DNA of 64,000 bases from an uncultured bacterium (GCA_937958885.1 CALGMT010000013.1:17538-81537); one strand, 5' to 3'; shown: positions 7,896 through 17,076, counted from the first letter of the stretch. Numbers and translations: made by a program. The notes: a model not told the origin generated them from the letters alone.

Positions 7896-10301
7896 ATGAA
7901 ACGCCTCGCCCTCATCCTCGCCCTTTCAATGGTCGGCCTGTCGGCCCGTTCCGCGACGATTACCGAGTGGAATTTTGATGCCACGAACCTGGTTGCCAAC
8001 ATTGGAAGCGGAACTGCGACGAATATCGGCGGGACTTCGACGGCCTTCGCGTCCGGCAATCCGGGGCAGGGCTGGAACACGTCATCGTATCAACCGCAGT
8101 TCACCAACTCCGGAACGGCCGGCGTCGTGTTCTATGTGAGCACCGTGGGCTTTTCAAATATTGCCGTTCGCTTCGACCACCGCGCCTCGGGCACCGCGTC
8201 GCGCTGGGCCCGATTGGAATACACGACGGACGGCGGCGGAACCTGGGTACCGTTCTGGACCAATAACGGCGCCCTCTCGCCGCACGACACCTTCGTGAGT
8301 TTCACCAATATTTCGTTCGCCGCCGTGCCATCGGTGAATGACAATAGCGAATTCGGGTTCCGCATCGTTTCCATCTTCTCGCCGGTCCCGTTCACCGATG
8401 AGTTCGCGGGCAGCCAGCCGGCGGATACCGCATATCACCGCGCGCGGGTCAGCGGCGGCTCCACATATGGAACAGCCGGCACTTGGCGCTTCGACAACGT
8501 GCGGATCACGGGCGATGCGATTTCCTCCGGTCCCTCCCTCTACGCCACCAACAGCGCAGTTCTCATCAACGAGGTGCTCGCCAATCCGATCGGCACCGAC
8601 GACTCGCGCGAATATATCGAACTCATCGGCCCGCCCGGCGCGTCGCTCAATGGGTTGACGATTCTCGAGGTTAGCGGCAACGGCACCAACATCGGGAAAG
8701 TCTTCCTGGCGCGCGATCTCACCGGCGCGTCGCTCGGCGCGAACGGCCTGCTGCTGATCGGAGAAAACTACCAAAGCTTCTGGCCCGCCTGGACTTCTGT
8801 GCCGCCGGCGACCGCGCTGCTCGATATGAACCACCCGCGCGGCCGGATCGACAATGACACGACGACCTTCCTGCTGGTCACCAACTTCACCGGCGCCGCA
8901 TTCGATGACCTCGATACGAACGACGACGGCACGTTCGACACGACGCCGTTCGACCTGATCCTCGACAGCGTCGGCTGGCTCGACGGTTCTACGGGCGATC
9001 GCGTCTATTCGCCCGCGTCACTGACGCAGTCCTCCGGCACGCCGGATGCCGCGACCCGCATCCCGACCAACGGCGCGCCGAACGCGCTCGCCGCCTGGTA
9101 CAACGGCGACCTGATGACCAATGTTATGGACACCGCCGGCATCACCTACAATCCATTCAAAGCGTCCGTCCTTCCGCTGGGCGCAAAGTTGACGCCCGGC
9201 GAAACCAATCACTGGAGCACCGCAAGGCAGCCGCCGCTCATCGCGCCGCTGGCCGATCGCGTGGTCAAACTCAGCAATACCGTGGTCGTTTCCGTCAATG
9301 CGCTGGCGACGGACGGCGATCCTGTCACGCTCGCGCTACAAAGCGGGCCGTCGGGCGCATCGTTCGGCTCGACTGGAACCGTCGGCGCGATGACGTGGTT
9401 CGCGGCTCCGACCGGCGTGTACACCGCCGTCTTCACGGCGACGGACGTCGATGGCGTTTCGACCGCCTCCATGCAGATCATTGTGCAGACCGCCGCGGTC
9501 GCCACGATTCGCATCACGGAGGCTATGTCCAAGAGCCAGCATCCGGCGAATCGCGATTGGTTCGAGATCTACAACTACGGCAATGAGCCGGTCGATCTAA
9601 CCGACCTCTCGTGGGACGACGACAGCAACCTCCCCGGCAGTGCGCACTTCAATGGCTATATAATTCCGCCGGGCGGCACCTACGTGATTTCCGCGCGCCT
9701 GGTGGGTACGGAGGACATCTTCCGCCAGGAGTGGGGACTTCCCGCCACGGCGGCGGTGTGGTGCGCCGGCAGCGCCGTGTTTCAAAACTTCAGCTCCGCA
9801 GGCGACATGATTTACATCTACGACGCCTACGGCCTCGAAATCACCAGCGTCGTAATTCCTCCGGCGACAGTCGGCTTCTCCTTCGAATGGGCGGGCGACG
9901 GGTCCAGCCTCGGCTTGAGCGTCGCCGGCGAAAACGGCGCGTATGTCGCGCCCGACGACGGCACGGGCAACCCCGGCATCGATGTCGCGTCGCCGGGTTT
10001 CGCATTGCCGGCGCATCCGACCAACGACAGCGACGGCGACGGCATGACCGATCTGGAAGAGTGGATCGCCGGCACCGATCCCAACGATCCGAACGATTAC
10101 TTCCGTTGGTACGGCGTCGGCGGCGTCCCCTCCGTCGGCTTGGTCAGCGGCCGCTGGTATGAAGTCCAGAGTACGACGAATCTTCCGTCCGGCGCGTGGA
10201 ATACCGTGACCAATTTCATCGCGCCGTCTAATCTCCTGTGGCAATCGGTCGGCGGGACGAACAACCTGGAAATGCTACGTATTCGCGTCTCCCGGCCGTA
10301 A
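7896..10301 (+). CDS. Secreted lamin-tail-domain protein with Ca-binding tail
   Basis: An 801-residue protein with a signal peptide (cut near ARSA) and an AAGGAG site nine bases before the ATG. Residues about 20-205 repeat the domain of the PEP-CTERM protein at 6342. Residues about 215-400 resemble a lamin-tail domain (VLINEVLANPIGTDDSREYI). Residues about 420-520 look Ig/cadherin-like. A second lamin-tail-like domain follows near 530-690 (IRITEAMSK and NRDWFEIYNYG). The end has NDSDGDGMTDLEEWIAGTDP, a thrombospondin-3-like calcium motif. There is no PEP-CTERM tail, so it is probably secreted or held by its partner. The ATPase gene of the next operon starts 7 bp later. Confidence 0.8.
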   Translation: MKRLALILALSMVGLSARSATITEWNFDATNLVANIGSGTATNIGGTSTAFASGNPGQGWNTSSYQPQFTNSGTAGVVFYVSTVGFSNIAVRFDHRASGTASRWARLEYTTDGGGTWVPFWTNNGALSPHDTFVSFTNISFAAVPSVNDNSEFGFRIVSIFSPVPFTDEFAGSQPADTAYHRARVSGGSTYGTAGTWRFDNVRITGDAISSGPSLYATNSAVLINEVLANPIGTDDSREYIELIGPPGASLNGLTILEVSGNGTNIGKVFLARDLTGASLGANGLLLIGENYQSFWPAWTSVPPATALLDMNHPRGRIDNDTTTFLLVTNFTGAAFDDLDTNDDGTFDTTPFDLILDSVGWLDGSTGDRVYSPASLTQSSGTPDAATRIPTNGAPNALAAWYNGDLMTNVMDTAGITYNPFKASVLPLGAKLTPGETNHWSTARQPPLIAPLADRVVKLSNTVVVSVNALATDGDPVTLALQSGPSGASFGSTGTVGAMTWFAAPTGVYTAVFTATDVDGVSTASMQIIVQTAAVATIRITEAMSKSQHPANRDWFEIYNYGNEPVDLTDLSWDDDSNLPGSAHFNGYIIPPGGTYVISARLVGTEDIFRQEWGLPATAAVWCAGSAVFQNFSSAGDMIYIYDAYGLEITSVVIPPATVGFSFEWAGDGSSLGLSVAGENGAYVAPDDGTGNPGIDVASPGFALPAHPTNDSDGDGMTDLEEWIAGTDPNDPNDYFRWYGVGGVPSVGLVSGRWYEVQSTTNLPSGAWNTVTNFIAPSNLLWQSVGGTNNLEMLRIRVSRP

Positions 10302-10308
10302 CGTCGGG

Positions 10309-11352
10309 ATGGCGAGTTTTCTTCAGATCGACGAGGCCGCGGTTTCGTTCGGCGCAACGCCCGTGTTGCGCGGCGTCACGGTCTCGCTCGATCAGGGGAA
10401 ATGCCTCGTCTTGCTCGGCCCGTCCGGCTGCGGCAAAACGACCTTGCTGAATGTCGTGGCCGGGCTCTGCGCGCTCGATAACGGCAAATGCGTCTGCGAG
10501 GGGACCACGCTCGACGACCCGGCCGCGCGTATCTTCGTACCGCTGCGCGAGCGCGGGTTCGCGACGGTGTTTCAGGATTTCAGCCTCTGGCCCCACATGA
10601 CCGTCGCGGAGAACGTGGCCTTCGGGTTGCGCGTCCGCGGCGTGTCCGCGGCCGAATGCGCGCGACGCGTAGCGGCGGCGCTGGAGAAAGTCCGGATGTC
10701 GGCATTTGCCGACCGATACCCCGCGTCGCTATCCGGCGGCCAACAACAGCGCGTGTCCATCGCGCGCGCGCTGGTCGTGCAGCCGCGCATTTTGCTGCTC
10801 GATGAACCGCTGAGCGCGCTCGACGCGCGCTTGCGCGAGGAGCTGCGCGTCGAGCTGTCGCGCCTGTTGCGAGAAGAGGGGCAGACCGCGATTTACGTCA
10901 CCCACGACCAGGCCGAGGCCTTCGCGCTGGGCGACATCGTAGCCGTGATGCGCGAAGGCCGCATCGAACAGATGGACGCGCCGGAGGCGCTCTACCGCGC
11001 GCCGCGCACGCGCTTTGTCGCCGAATTCATCGGATCCGCAAATGTATTTTCGTTTGAGCAGCGGAACGGCGCGGTACTCCTCGGCGGACGCCTGCAAATC
11101 CCCGCGCGCGCCGATTGGCCCGCGCGCGGGCGCTGCTTCGTGCGCCGCGAGGGCGTGCGTATCGTCCCGAACCCGGAGGGTGTGGCCACGTGCATAAATC
11201 GCCAATTTCTCGGCGGGCACATCGAGGCCGCTGCGGGTTGGCCGGACGAACTTGTCATCGTTGGGGAAGCGGAAGGTCCGGTCGCGCCCGGCGCGCGGGT
11301 GAGCATCGATATCGATCCCGCGTGCGCCGGTTTGCTCGCGGAGGATGCGTGA
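10309..11352 (+). CDS. fbpC: ABC transporter ATPase, Fe3+/spermidine-type (FbpC-like)
   Basis: A 347-residue ATPase that powers a binding-protein-dependent importer. Walker A is GPSGCGKTTLL, the signature is LSGGQQQRVSIARAL, Walker B is RILLLDEPLSALD and the H-loop is YVTHDQAEA. The C-terminal third (about 240-347) is a TOBE/OB regulatory domain as in FbpC, PotA and MalK. Its TGA overlaps the GTG of the next gene, so the lipoprotein and permease are translated in the same unit. The substrate is inferred from the neighbouring binding protein. Confidence 0.9.
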   Translation: MASFLQIDEAAVSFGATPVLRGVTVSLDQGKCLVLLGPSGCGKTTLLNVVAGLCALDNGKCVCEGTTLDDPAARIFVPLRERGFATVFQDFSLWPHMTVAENVAFGLRVRGVSAAECARRVAAALEKVRMSAFADRYPASLSGGQQQRVSIARALVVQPRILLLDEPLSALDARLREELRVELSRLLREEGQTAIYVTHDQAEAFALGDIVAVMREGRIEQMDAPEALYRAPRTRFVAEFIGSANVFSFEQRNGAVLLGGRLQIPARADWPARGRCFVRREGVRIVPNPEGVATCINRQFLGGHIEAAAGWPDELVIVGEAEGPVAPGARVSIDIDPACAGLLAEDA

Positions 11353-12380
11353 GCCGCGCGCTGCTGACGCTTGCGCTCGCGCTGGGGGCCGCGCTGTCCG
11401 GCTGCGCCCCGCGCGATGACGCAGAAAGCGGCCGCCTGGTCGTGTACTCCGCCGGTCCTCGCCCGCTTGCCGAAGCGGTCTGCGCGTCATTCACCGAAGC
11501 GACCGGCGTGCCGGTCGATCTCTTCCAAGCCACGACCGGCCAGCTCATGGCGCGGCTCGAGGCGGAAAAATATCGGCCGCGCGCCGATGTCGTCCTCTTC
11601 GCGAGCGAGGTGGCCGCGGCCGCGCTCAAGCAGCAGAACCGCCTGCTCCGCCATCGCCCCGAAGCCGCGTCGGCGCTGCGGGACGGGTGGTCCGATCCGG
11701 ACGAAACCTATTGGGCGTCCGGCGCGGCGCTCGTCGGCGTCGCGCTGCGCCGCGAGTTCGAATCCCGCGCGCCGACGCGCTGGTCCGACTGGTTTGCCCT
11801 CTCCGACGCGCGCCGCGTGGTGATGCCGTCGCCCTCGCGGTCCGGCGCGACGGGCGACTTCCTCGTCGGTCTCGCGCTGGAATTGGGCGCGCCGGTGTTT
11901 CCCGGGTTCGCGCGCCTCCGCCTCGCCGGCATGGACTTCGCCGCGGCCAACAGCCAGGCGCTCGGCGGGCTCCAGATGGGCGTGTATGACGCGCTGATCG
12001 GCGCCGTGGATTATCTGATATATCAACAGATCGCGCGCGGCGAGGAGCTGGTCATGCAGTATCCGGAAGAAGGCGCCGTGCTCGTCGTGCGTCCGATCGC
12101 GATCCTCGCCGGTACGCCGCGGCCTGACGCCGCGCGCGCGTTTGTCGATTTTTACTTGAGCCCTGCGGTCCAGGCGCGCGTCGCGAACGCGCATCTCGCG
12201 CCCGCGCGCGCCGATGTGCCGACAAGCGCGCTGCGCGGCGAGCAGTGGCCGCGCGTATTGCGCGCCGACCCCGCGCTGGCGGTGCAGCGGCAGACGCAGT
12301 TGTTGCGGCGGTTCCAACTCGAGATCGAACGCGCGGTCACGCCGCGCGCGCTAAAGCGCGCGGCGGGGGAGGGCGCATGA
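11349..12380 (+). CDS. fbpA: Fe3+-type ABC transporter substrate-binding lipoprotein
   Basis: The GTG at 11349 (GTGA overlap with the ATPase stop) gives 343 residues starting with a lipoprotein signal peptide whose lipobox is AALSGC; longer upstream frames lack a leader. The mature part begins GRLVVYSAGPRPLAEAV and continues with a solute-binding fold of the FbpA/AfuA class. YDALIGAVDYLIYQQ holds tyrosines near where FbpA proteins bind ferric iron, but I cannot confirm the ligand set. The protein should be anchored in the periplasm and deliver iron or a related ligand to the permease encoded next. Confidence 0.85.
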   Translation: MSRALLTLALALGAALSGCAPRDDAESGRLVVYSAGPRPLAEAVCASFTEATGVPVDLFQATTGQLMARLEAEKYRPRADVVLFASEVAAAALKQQNRLLRHRPEAASALRDGWSDPDETYWASGAALVGVALRREFESRAPTRWSDWFALSDARRVVMPSPSRSGATGDFLVGLALELGAPVFPGFARLRLAGMDFAAANSQALGGLQMGVYDALIGAVDYLIYQQIARGEELVMQYPEEGAVLVVRPIAILAGTPRPDAARAFVDFYLSPAVQARVANAHLAPARADVPTSALRGEQWPRVLRADPALAVQRQTQLLRRFQLEIERAVTPRALKRAAGEGA

Positions 12381-14068
12381 CCCGGCGCGAGGCGCGATCT
12401 GCCGGCGGAGGCCCCGGCGCGCCGAGCGTTATGCTGGCGCTCGCGTTTCTTGCAGTCGCGTGCGCATACCCGCTGATCCTGCTGTTTGCGCAAAGCGTAT
12501 TCCCCAATGTGCTCGGCGGCGATTGGAGCGGATTTCTTGCGCCCTATCGCCGACTGATCGCGACGCCGGATCTCGCGCAAATGCTCGGCAACTCGCTCGC
12601 GTGGGCCGGCGCGACCACGTTGGTCTCGTGGCTGTTCGGCATCCCGTGCGGCTTCATCCTCGCGCGTTGCGACCTGCCCGGCAAAGGATTCGCCCGCCTG
12701 ACGATGCTCGCGCCGGTGATGACTCCGCCGTATATCGCGGCGCTGTCCTACATCACGATTTTGCAACCCGGCGGCTTCGGCGATGCGTTGGTCGGCGTGC
12801 CGGAGTTCGTGCGCGAGTGGTTTTTCTCGTTTCACGGCGTGACGCTCGTGATGGCGCTCGCCTCGTTCGGCTACGTCGCGCTCGGCATCGAGGCTGCGCT
12901 GCTGCGCTTGCCGAATCGCCTCGAAGACGCTGCGCTGCAACTCGGCGCCACGCGCGCGCGTTTGTGGCGCGCGGTGCTGATTCCGCTGTTGCTGCCGGCG
13001 ATCCTCAACACCGGGCTGTTGGTCTTTCTGGATGCGCTCTCCAATTTCGGCGTGCCCGCCGTGCTCGGCACGCGCGCGAACCTCGCGCTGTTGCCGGCCG
13101 AAATTTACAACCTGTTGACTAGCTGGCCGATCGATTTGCCCGCCGCGACCGCGCTTTCGACGCTGCTCTGTGTCTTCGCACTCGTGTCGATGCAAGTCAG
13201 CGCGCGGCTGACTCGCAAAGGCATCGCCGCGGGCGGCCGCGCTGCGGGCACGCGGCTGATTCCGCTGACCGCGCCGCGCGCGGTTCTCGCGTGGCTGTGG
13301 ATCGGCGGATTGTTCGTGTTGAGCACGCTGCTGCCGTTTGCGGCGATGATCGCGATGAGCTTCGTCGAGCGCTGGGCCGACGGCGCGCCGGTGTGGACCG
13401 CGCGCCACTACGCCGCGCTCTTCGCGCCCGGCTCCGGCGGGCGCGCGGCGCTGTTCACCAGCCTTGGCCTCGCGGTCGCCGCGGCGACGATCTGCGCCGG
13501 GGCGGGCGGCTTCATCGCGTATGTCGCCGCGCGCGCTGCGCCCGCCGCGCGCCGCGCGATCGAGGCGCTCGCGGTGCTCCCGCGCGCGCTGCCGAAGATC
13601 GTAATGGCGGTCGGCCTGATCCTCGCATGGAACGCGCCGTGGGTGCATGTCCAGGTATATGGGACCGTTTGGATGCTGTTGTTGGCCTACGTGGTCTGCT
13701 ACATCTCCGACGCGCTCGCGTATGCCGGATCCGCGCTGCGCCGGATGAACGCGCGGCTGGAAATCGCCGCCGCGCAGCTCGGCGCGGGGCGTGCGGCGGT
13801 GTTCAGTCGCGTCGTCGCCCCGCAGCTCGGACCGGCGCTCGCGGCGGCGTGGCTGACGACCTTCATCGTGTGCGTGCGCGAGTTGGTCTGCTCGCTGTTG
13901 CTGCTGCCGCCCGGTGTGGAGACGACTGCGACATTTATTTTCAACCAATTTGAGCAAGGCGAGCTTGCCGCTGCGATGGCGATGGCGACTGTGACCATCG
14001 GCGCGACGACGGTCGTCTTGCTGGCGCTGCAACAAACCCCGTTATTCAAATCAAAGGAGACCGCATGA
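12377..14068 (+). CDS. fbpB: Fe3+-type ABC transporter permease, fused double domain (FbpB-like)
   Basis: A 563-residue inner-membrane protein with about twelve helices and two copies of the binding-protein-dependent permease module. The coupling (EAA) motifs are EDAALQLGATRARLW in the first half and EIAAAQLGAGRAAVF in the second. The fusion of two permease domains is normal for FbpB/SfuB-type iron importers. The ATG at 12377 overlaps the lipoprotein stop (ATGA), and its own TGA overlaps the ATG of the following gene, so all four genes form one coupled operon. Confidence 0.9.
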   Translation: MTRREARSAGGGPGAPSVMLALAFLAVACAYPLILLFAQSVFPNVLGGDWSGFLAPYRRLIATPDLAQMLGNSLAWAGATTLVSWLFGIPCGFILARCDLPGKGFARLTMLAPVMTPPYIAALSYITILQPGGFGDALVGVPEFVREWFFSFHGVTLVMALASFGYVALGIEAALLRLPNRLEDAALQLGATRARLWRAVLIPLLLPAILNTGLLVFLDALSNFGVPAVLGTRANLALLPAEIYNLLTSWPIDLPAATALSTLLCVFALVSMQVSARLTRKGIAAGGRAAGTRLIPLTAPRAVLAWLWIGGLFVLSTLLPFAAMIAMSFVERWADGAPVWTARHYAALFAPGSGGRAALFTSLGLAVAAATICAGAGGFIAYVAARAAPAARRAIEALAVLPRALPKIVMAVGLILAWNAPWVHVQVYGTVWMLLLAYVVCYISDALAYAGSALRRMNARLEIAAAQLGAGRAAVFSRVVAPQLGPALAAAWLTTFIVCVRELVCSLLLLPPGVETTATFIFNQFEQGELAAAMAMATVTIGATTVVLLALQQTPLFKSKETA

Positions 14069-15396
14069 AAAAAGTTTTTACAGAGCATGGAAGTTTTAAA
14101 AAAAGTTTTTACAGAGCATGGAAATTTCTCGCCGCCGCGTGGCTGCTTCTCGGCGTGTGGAGCGCGGGCGCGGCGGAGATCTTCTTCAGCTTCCGCGCCG
14201 GCGAGGGCGGGGGACTGGGTCGCATCGAACTCGAAGATGCGACCGGCGCGTTAATCGCGCAGGAGGCGGTGTACACGGCGCCGACGGCGCGCGAGGCGTA
14301 CAAGGTGGCGCAGTCGCCCGAGGGCTACGCCGCGATGTCGATCAATGCGGAGGGGCCGGACAACCTGGTGATCCGCGCACCGGACGGACGCGTGCGCGCG
14401 CTGACCATTCCGGACAAACTCGATGAAATCCGCATCGAAGGCCGTCGCGCGGTCGTGGGCGGCGAGGAGGGCGGCGTATTTCTCGTGGATCTGGAGAAGG
14501 CGGAGATTGCGCGAACGTGGAGTCTGAAGGACGCGCTGAACCCGCCGGGGCGTCGGCCGGAGGACATCCGCATGGAAACGGGCGGACGCCGCGCGTGGGT
14601 GTCGCTGCAGAAGGACAACAAGAGCGGCAAGCGCGAGGGGAATCGCGTGGTCTATCTCGATTTGGAGAGCGGGAACGTGCTGGCTGATTTGCGGCTGCCG
14701 CGCGATCGCGAATCGCTGCACTACGGGCGCGAGGGTGATTTCCGCCAGCGCGGGCCGGGGCCGGAGATCGTGATGCCGGTCGATTCGGCGAATACGCTGC
14801 TCGTCACGCTCGATTTGTACGGCGCAATCGGGTTTGCCGATCTTGCGGCCGCGCGCGCAGGGAAGTTGTCGAGCTGGTCCGTCCAATCGACCGCGCTGGA
14901 TGAATCGTGGGGCACGGCGTTTCCCGATCGACTGGTTCCCTTTCGCGCGGGCGATCGCGATTTTGCGTTGGTGGTGAACGCCGGTGCGGCGGGCGGGGCG
15001 GCGGTGGTGGATGTGCAAAAGCGCTTGATTGCGCAGCGGATTCCCGCGCCGCATGGATTGTCCACGCCGGCGTTCATTCCCGCCGCGCGCGCGATCGCAA
15101 CAGCGAGCGGAGGCAAGCTGAAGGAGCGCGGATCGGAAGATGTCGAGAAGACCTATCAGCCGCGTTCAGAGGTCGTGGTGTTCGACGTGTCCGCCGACGG
15201 CGGGCCGCTGGCGATGCGGACGATTTCGACAGATGCACCGACTCATGCGCTGCGCGCGCTCGCGCCGGAGAAGAACGCCCTCGTGTTGGTCAGCGCCGGG
15301 GAACAGGCGGATGGGTGGCTCGTGGTGGATATCGCGGAATCGCGCATCGCGCATCGCTTCGATGCGATCGGCCGCGTGATACGGATCGCGCCGTGA
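14065..15396 (+). CDS. Exported propeller-like protein of the ABC operon, repeat element in its leader
   Basis: A 443-residue protein of no recognised family; the spaced strands (such as GGVFLVDLEKAEIARTW) suggest a beta-propeller like other bacterial surface WD-like proteins. The ATG overlaps the permease stop as ATGA behind an AAAGGAG site, which fixes the start. The first two codons are followed by 54 bases (14071-14124) from a dispersed 31-bp repeat doublet, translated as KVFTEHGSF and KKSFYRAWK. Directly after comes FLAAAWLLLGVWSAGAAE, a normal signal-peptide core. Removing the insert would restore MKFLAAAWLLL, so the repeat seems to have entered in frame and lengthened the leader. Possible role: ligand capture or sensing with the importer; this is inference. 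Confidence 0.65.
   Translation: MKKVFTEHGSFKKSFYRAWKFLAAAWLLLGVWSAGAAEIFFSFRAGEGGGLGRIELEDATGALIAQEAVYTAPTAREAYKVAQSPEGYAAMSINAEGPDNLVIRAPDGRVRALTIPDKLDEIRIEGRRAVVGGEEGGVFLVDLEKAEIARTWSLKDALNPPGRRPEDIRMETGGRRAWVSLQKDNKSGKREGNRVVYLDLESGNVLADLRLPRDRESLHYGREGDFRQRGPGPEIVMPVDSANTLLVTLDLYGAIGFADLAAARAGKLSSWSVQSTALDESWGTAFPDRLVPFRAGDRDFALVVNAGAAGGAAVVDVQKRLIAQRIPAPHGLSTPAFIPAARAIATASGGKLKERGSEDVEKTYQPRSEVVVFDVSADGGPLAMRTISTDAPTHALRALAPEKNALVLVSAGEQADGWLVVDIAESRIAHRFDAIGRVIRIAP
14068..14127 (+). repeat. 31-bp repeat doublet, copy 1 (inside a leader)
   Basis: Two units with the core TTTTTACAGAGCATGGAA (14075-14092 and 14106-14123), exactly 31 bp apart and joined by A/T runs. The same two-unit structure recurs near 41.8 kb and 54.5 kb, always on this strand. 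Here it follows the first two codons of the exported protein gene. Confidence 0.85.
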
Positions 15397-15418
15397 CGCG
15401 CGCGCCGCGCGAAATAGA

Positions 15419-16312
15419 TCAGCGCCAGAGGAAGAGCGCCAGCACCGTCGCGCCGTAGAGCGCGAGGTTGATCAATAGCGGAGGGTCAGTGAGCAGCAAC
15501 TGCTCGGGACGTCCGCCTTCTTCGCGCCGATACACGAGGTCGAGATAGCGGAACAGGCCAAAGACGACGAAGGGGATCGTGAAGCCGAGTTTGTGCGAGC
15601 CGAATTTCGCGACTGTGTCCGGCCAGAGTGTGTACAGGCTGTAGGCCAGCAGCGTCGCCGCGGCGATCATCGGGATCAGCACATCGAGCAGACGCTGGTC
15701 GTATCCGCGGAGGCTCGGACGCGACGCGCCGTCGGCGATGCCGAGCGCGACGAGTTCGTGCCGGCGTTTGCAGAGGGCGAGAAAAAGCGCGAGCAGCAGG
15801 GTGCACAGCAGCAGCCAGGGCGAGATGGCGACATGAATCACGACCGCGCCTGCCAGTGCGCGCAGGACGAAGCCGATTGCGATAACAAGAATGTCCACCA
15901 GCGCGACGCGCTTCAGCGCGAGAGAATACAACGCTTGCAGCAGCACGTAGCCGGTGACGACGCCCGCGAATGCGCGATCGAGGGCGAACGCGAGCGCAAG
16001 GCCGCCTGTCAACAGGACACCCGCCATCATCGCGCCTATGCGCGTCGATAGCGCGCCGGACGCAAAGGGGCGGAGGCGTTTGACGGGATGCGCGCGGTCG
16101 AGTTCGAGATCGCGAAGATCGTTCAAAATGTAGATTCCGCTCGAAACAAGGCAAAAAATGCCCGCGGCGGCGAACGCGGCGAGCGCGGAGGCCGCGTTCA
16201 CCTGTTGCGCCGGATCGCCGAGCGCGAAGATCAGGGGCGCGAGGACGACCGCATTCTTGATCCACTGCTTCGGGCGCAGCGCGCGGAGCCCGCTGGCGAG
16301 CGCCGCGCTCAT
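15419..16312 (-). CDS. UbiA-family polyprenyl-phosphate transferase (decaprenyl-phosphate phosphoribosyltransferase-like)
   Basis: A 297-residue integral membrane prenyl-acceptor enzyme of the UbiA superfamily. It opens with LRPKQWIKNAVVLAPLIF, the hallmark of the subfamily that attaches 5-phosphoribose from PRPP to a polyprenyl phosphate. The first Asp-rich motif is NDLRDLELDRAHPVKR; the second, weaker one is near ALVDILVIAIG. In mycobacteria this step leads to the arabinan donor; in other bacteria the product is less clear. It overlaps the upstream polyprenol-phosphate sugar synthase by 4 bp (ATGA), so both probably serve one carrier-linked sugar pathway at the inner membrane. Confidence 0.82.
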   Translation of the reverse strand: MSAALASGLRALRPKQWIKNAVVLAPLIFALGDPAQQVNAASALAAFAAAGIFCLVSSGIYILNDLRDLELDRAHPVKRLRPFASGALSTRIGAMMAGVLLTGGLALAFALDRAFAGVVTGYVLLQALYSLALKRVALVDILVIAIGFVLRALAGAVVIHVAISPWLLLCTLLLALFLALCKRRHELVALGIADGASRPSLRGYDQRLLDVLIPMIAAATLLAYSLYTLWPDTVAKFGSHKLGFTIPFVVFGLFRYLDLVYRREEGGRPEQLLLTDPPLLINLALYGATVLALFLWR

Positions 16313-17076
16313 GCGGGAGACAGATGGGCCGCAACGCTGCGCGGGTGAGGATCACGCGGCGGCGAGCGGCGGAGTCTGCTGCGCAGCAGAAGTTTCCAGA
16401 CCATCCACAGCGCCTCCTTGACGATTGCGCCGCTCATTTTCGACGCGCCCGATCGCCGCTCCTCAAACGTGATCGGCACTTCGGCGATGCGGAAGCCGTG
16501 CATCCACGCGTGATGCGTCATCTCGATCTGGAACGAGTAGCCGTTGGATTTGATCGCATCGAGATTGATGGTTTCCAGGACGGCGCGCCGGAAACATTTG
16601 AACCCGCCGGTGGGATCGGTGAACGGCATGCCGGAAATAATGTTCACATACACGGCGGCGCCTTTGCTTAAGATCAACCGGCCCAGCGGCCAGTTAATGA
16701 CGCGGATGCCGCCTTTGTAGCGCGTGCCGAGCACGAGGTCGGCCTGTTGGGCGGCGTCGCGAAACTTGGGAATGTCAGCGGGGTTGTGCGAGAAATCGCA
16801 GTCCATCTCGCCAATGAATTCATAGTTCCGGGCCAGCGCCCACTTGAAGCCGGCAATATAGGCTCGGCCGAGGCCCTGTTTTTGCTCGCGGTGCAGCACG
16901 TGGATGCGCGGGTCGGCCTCCGCCATGCGATCCAGCAATCGGCCGGTGCCGTCGGGCGAATTATCGTCCACAAACAGGATGTCAGCCCACGGCGCGTGCT
17001 GATGCACCGCGAGCGCCAGTTCCCGAACGTTTTCGATCTCGTTGTATGTGGGGACGATGACCAGGTAATCGTTCAT
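16309..17076 (-). CDS. Polyprenol monophosphomannose synthase-like GT2 (Dpm1 family)
   Basis: A 255-residue soluble-type GT2 enzyme. Near the N-terminus are VPTYNEIENV and VDDNSPDGTG, then GEMDCDFSHNP with the metal-binding acids and RYKGGIRVINWPLGR. These are the motifs of Dpm1/Ppm1 enzymes, which load mannose (or another sugar) from a nucleotide donor onto polyprenyl phosphate. It lacks the C-terminal membrane helices of the longer class, so it should be peripheral. It is followed with ATGA overlap by the UbiA-family gene. The product could feed GT39 enzymes such as the one at 1.8-3.5 kb; that link is inference. Confidence 0.88.
   Translation of the reverse strand: MNDYLVIVPTYNEIENVRELALAVHQHAPWADILFVDDNSPDGTGRLLDRMAEADPRIHVLHREQKQGLGRAYIAGFKWALARNYEFIGEMDCDFSHNPADIPKFRDAAQQADLVLGTRYKGGIRVINWPLGRLILSKGAAVYVNIISGMPFTDPTGGFKCFRRAVLETINLDAIKSNGYSFQIEMTHHAWMHGFRIAEVPITFEERRSGASKMSGAIVKEALWMVWKLLLRSRLRRSPPRDPHPRSVAAHLSPA

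Noticed and set aside
14068..14127. 31-bp doublet as a CRISPR remnant
   Set aside because: Units are contiguous with no spacers, occur only as pairs, and no cas gene is in the window.
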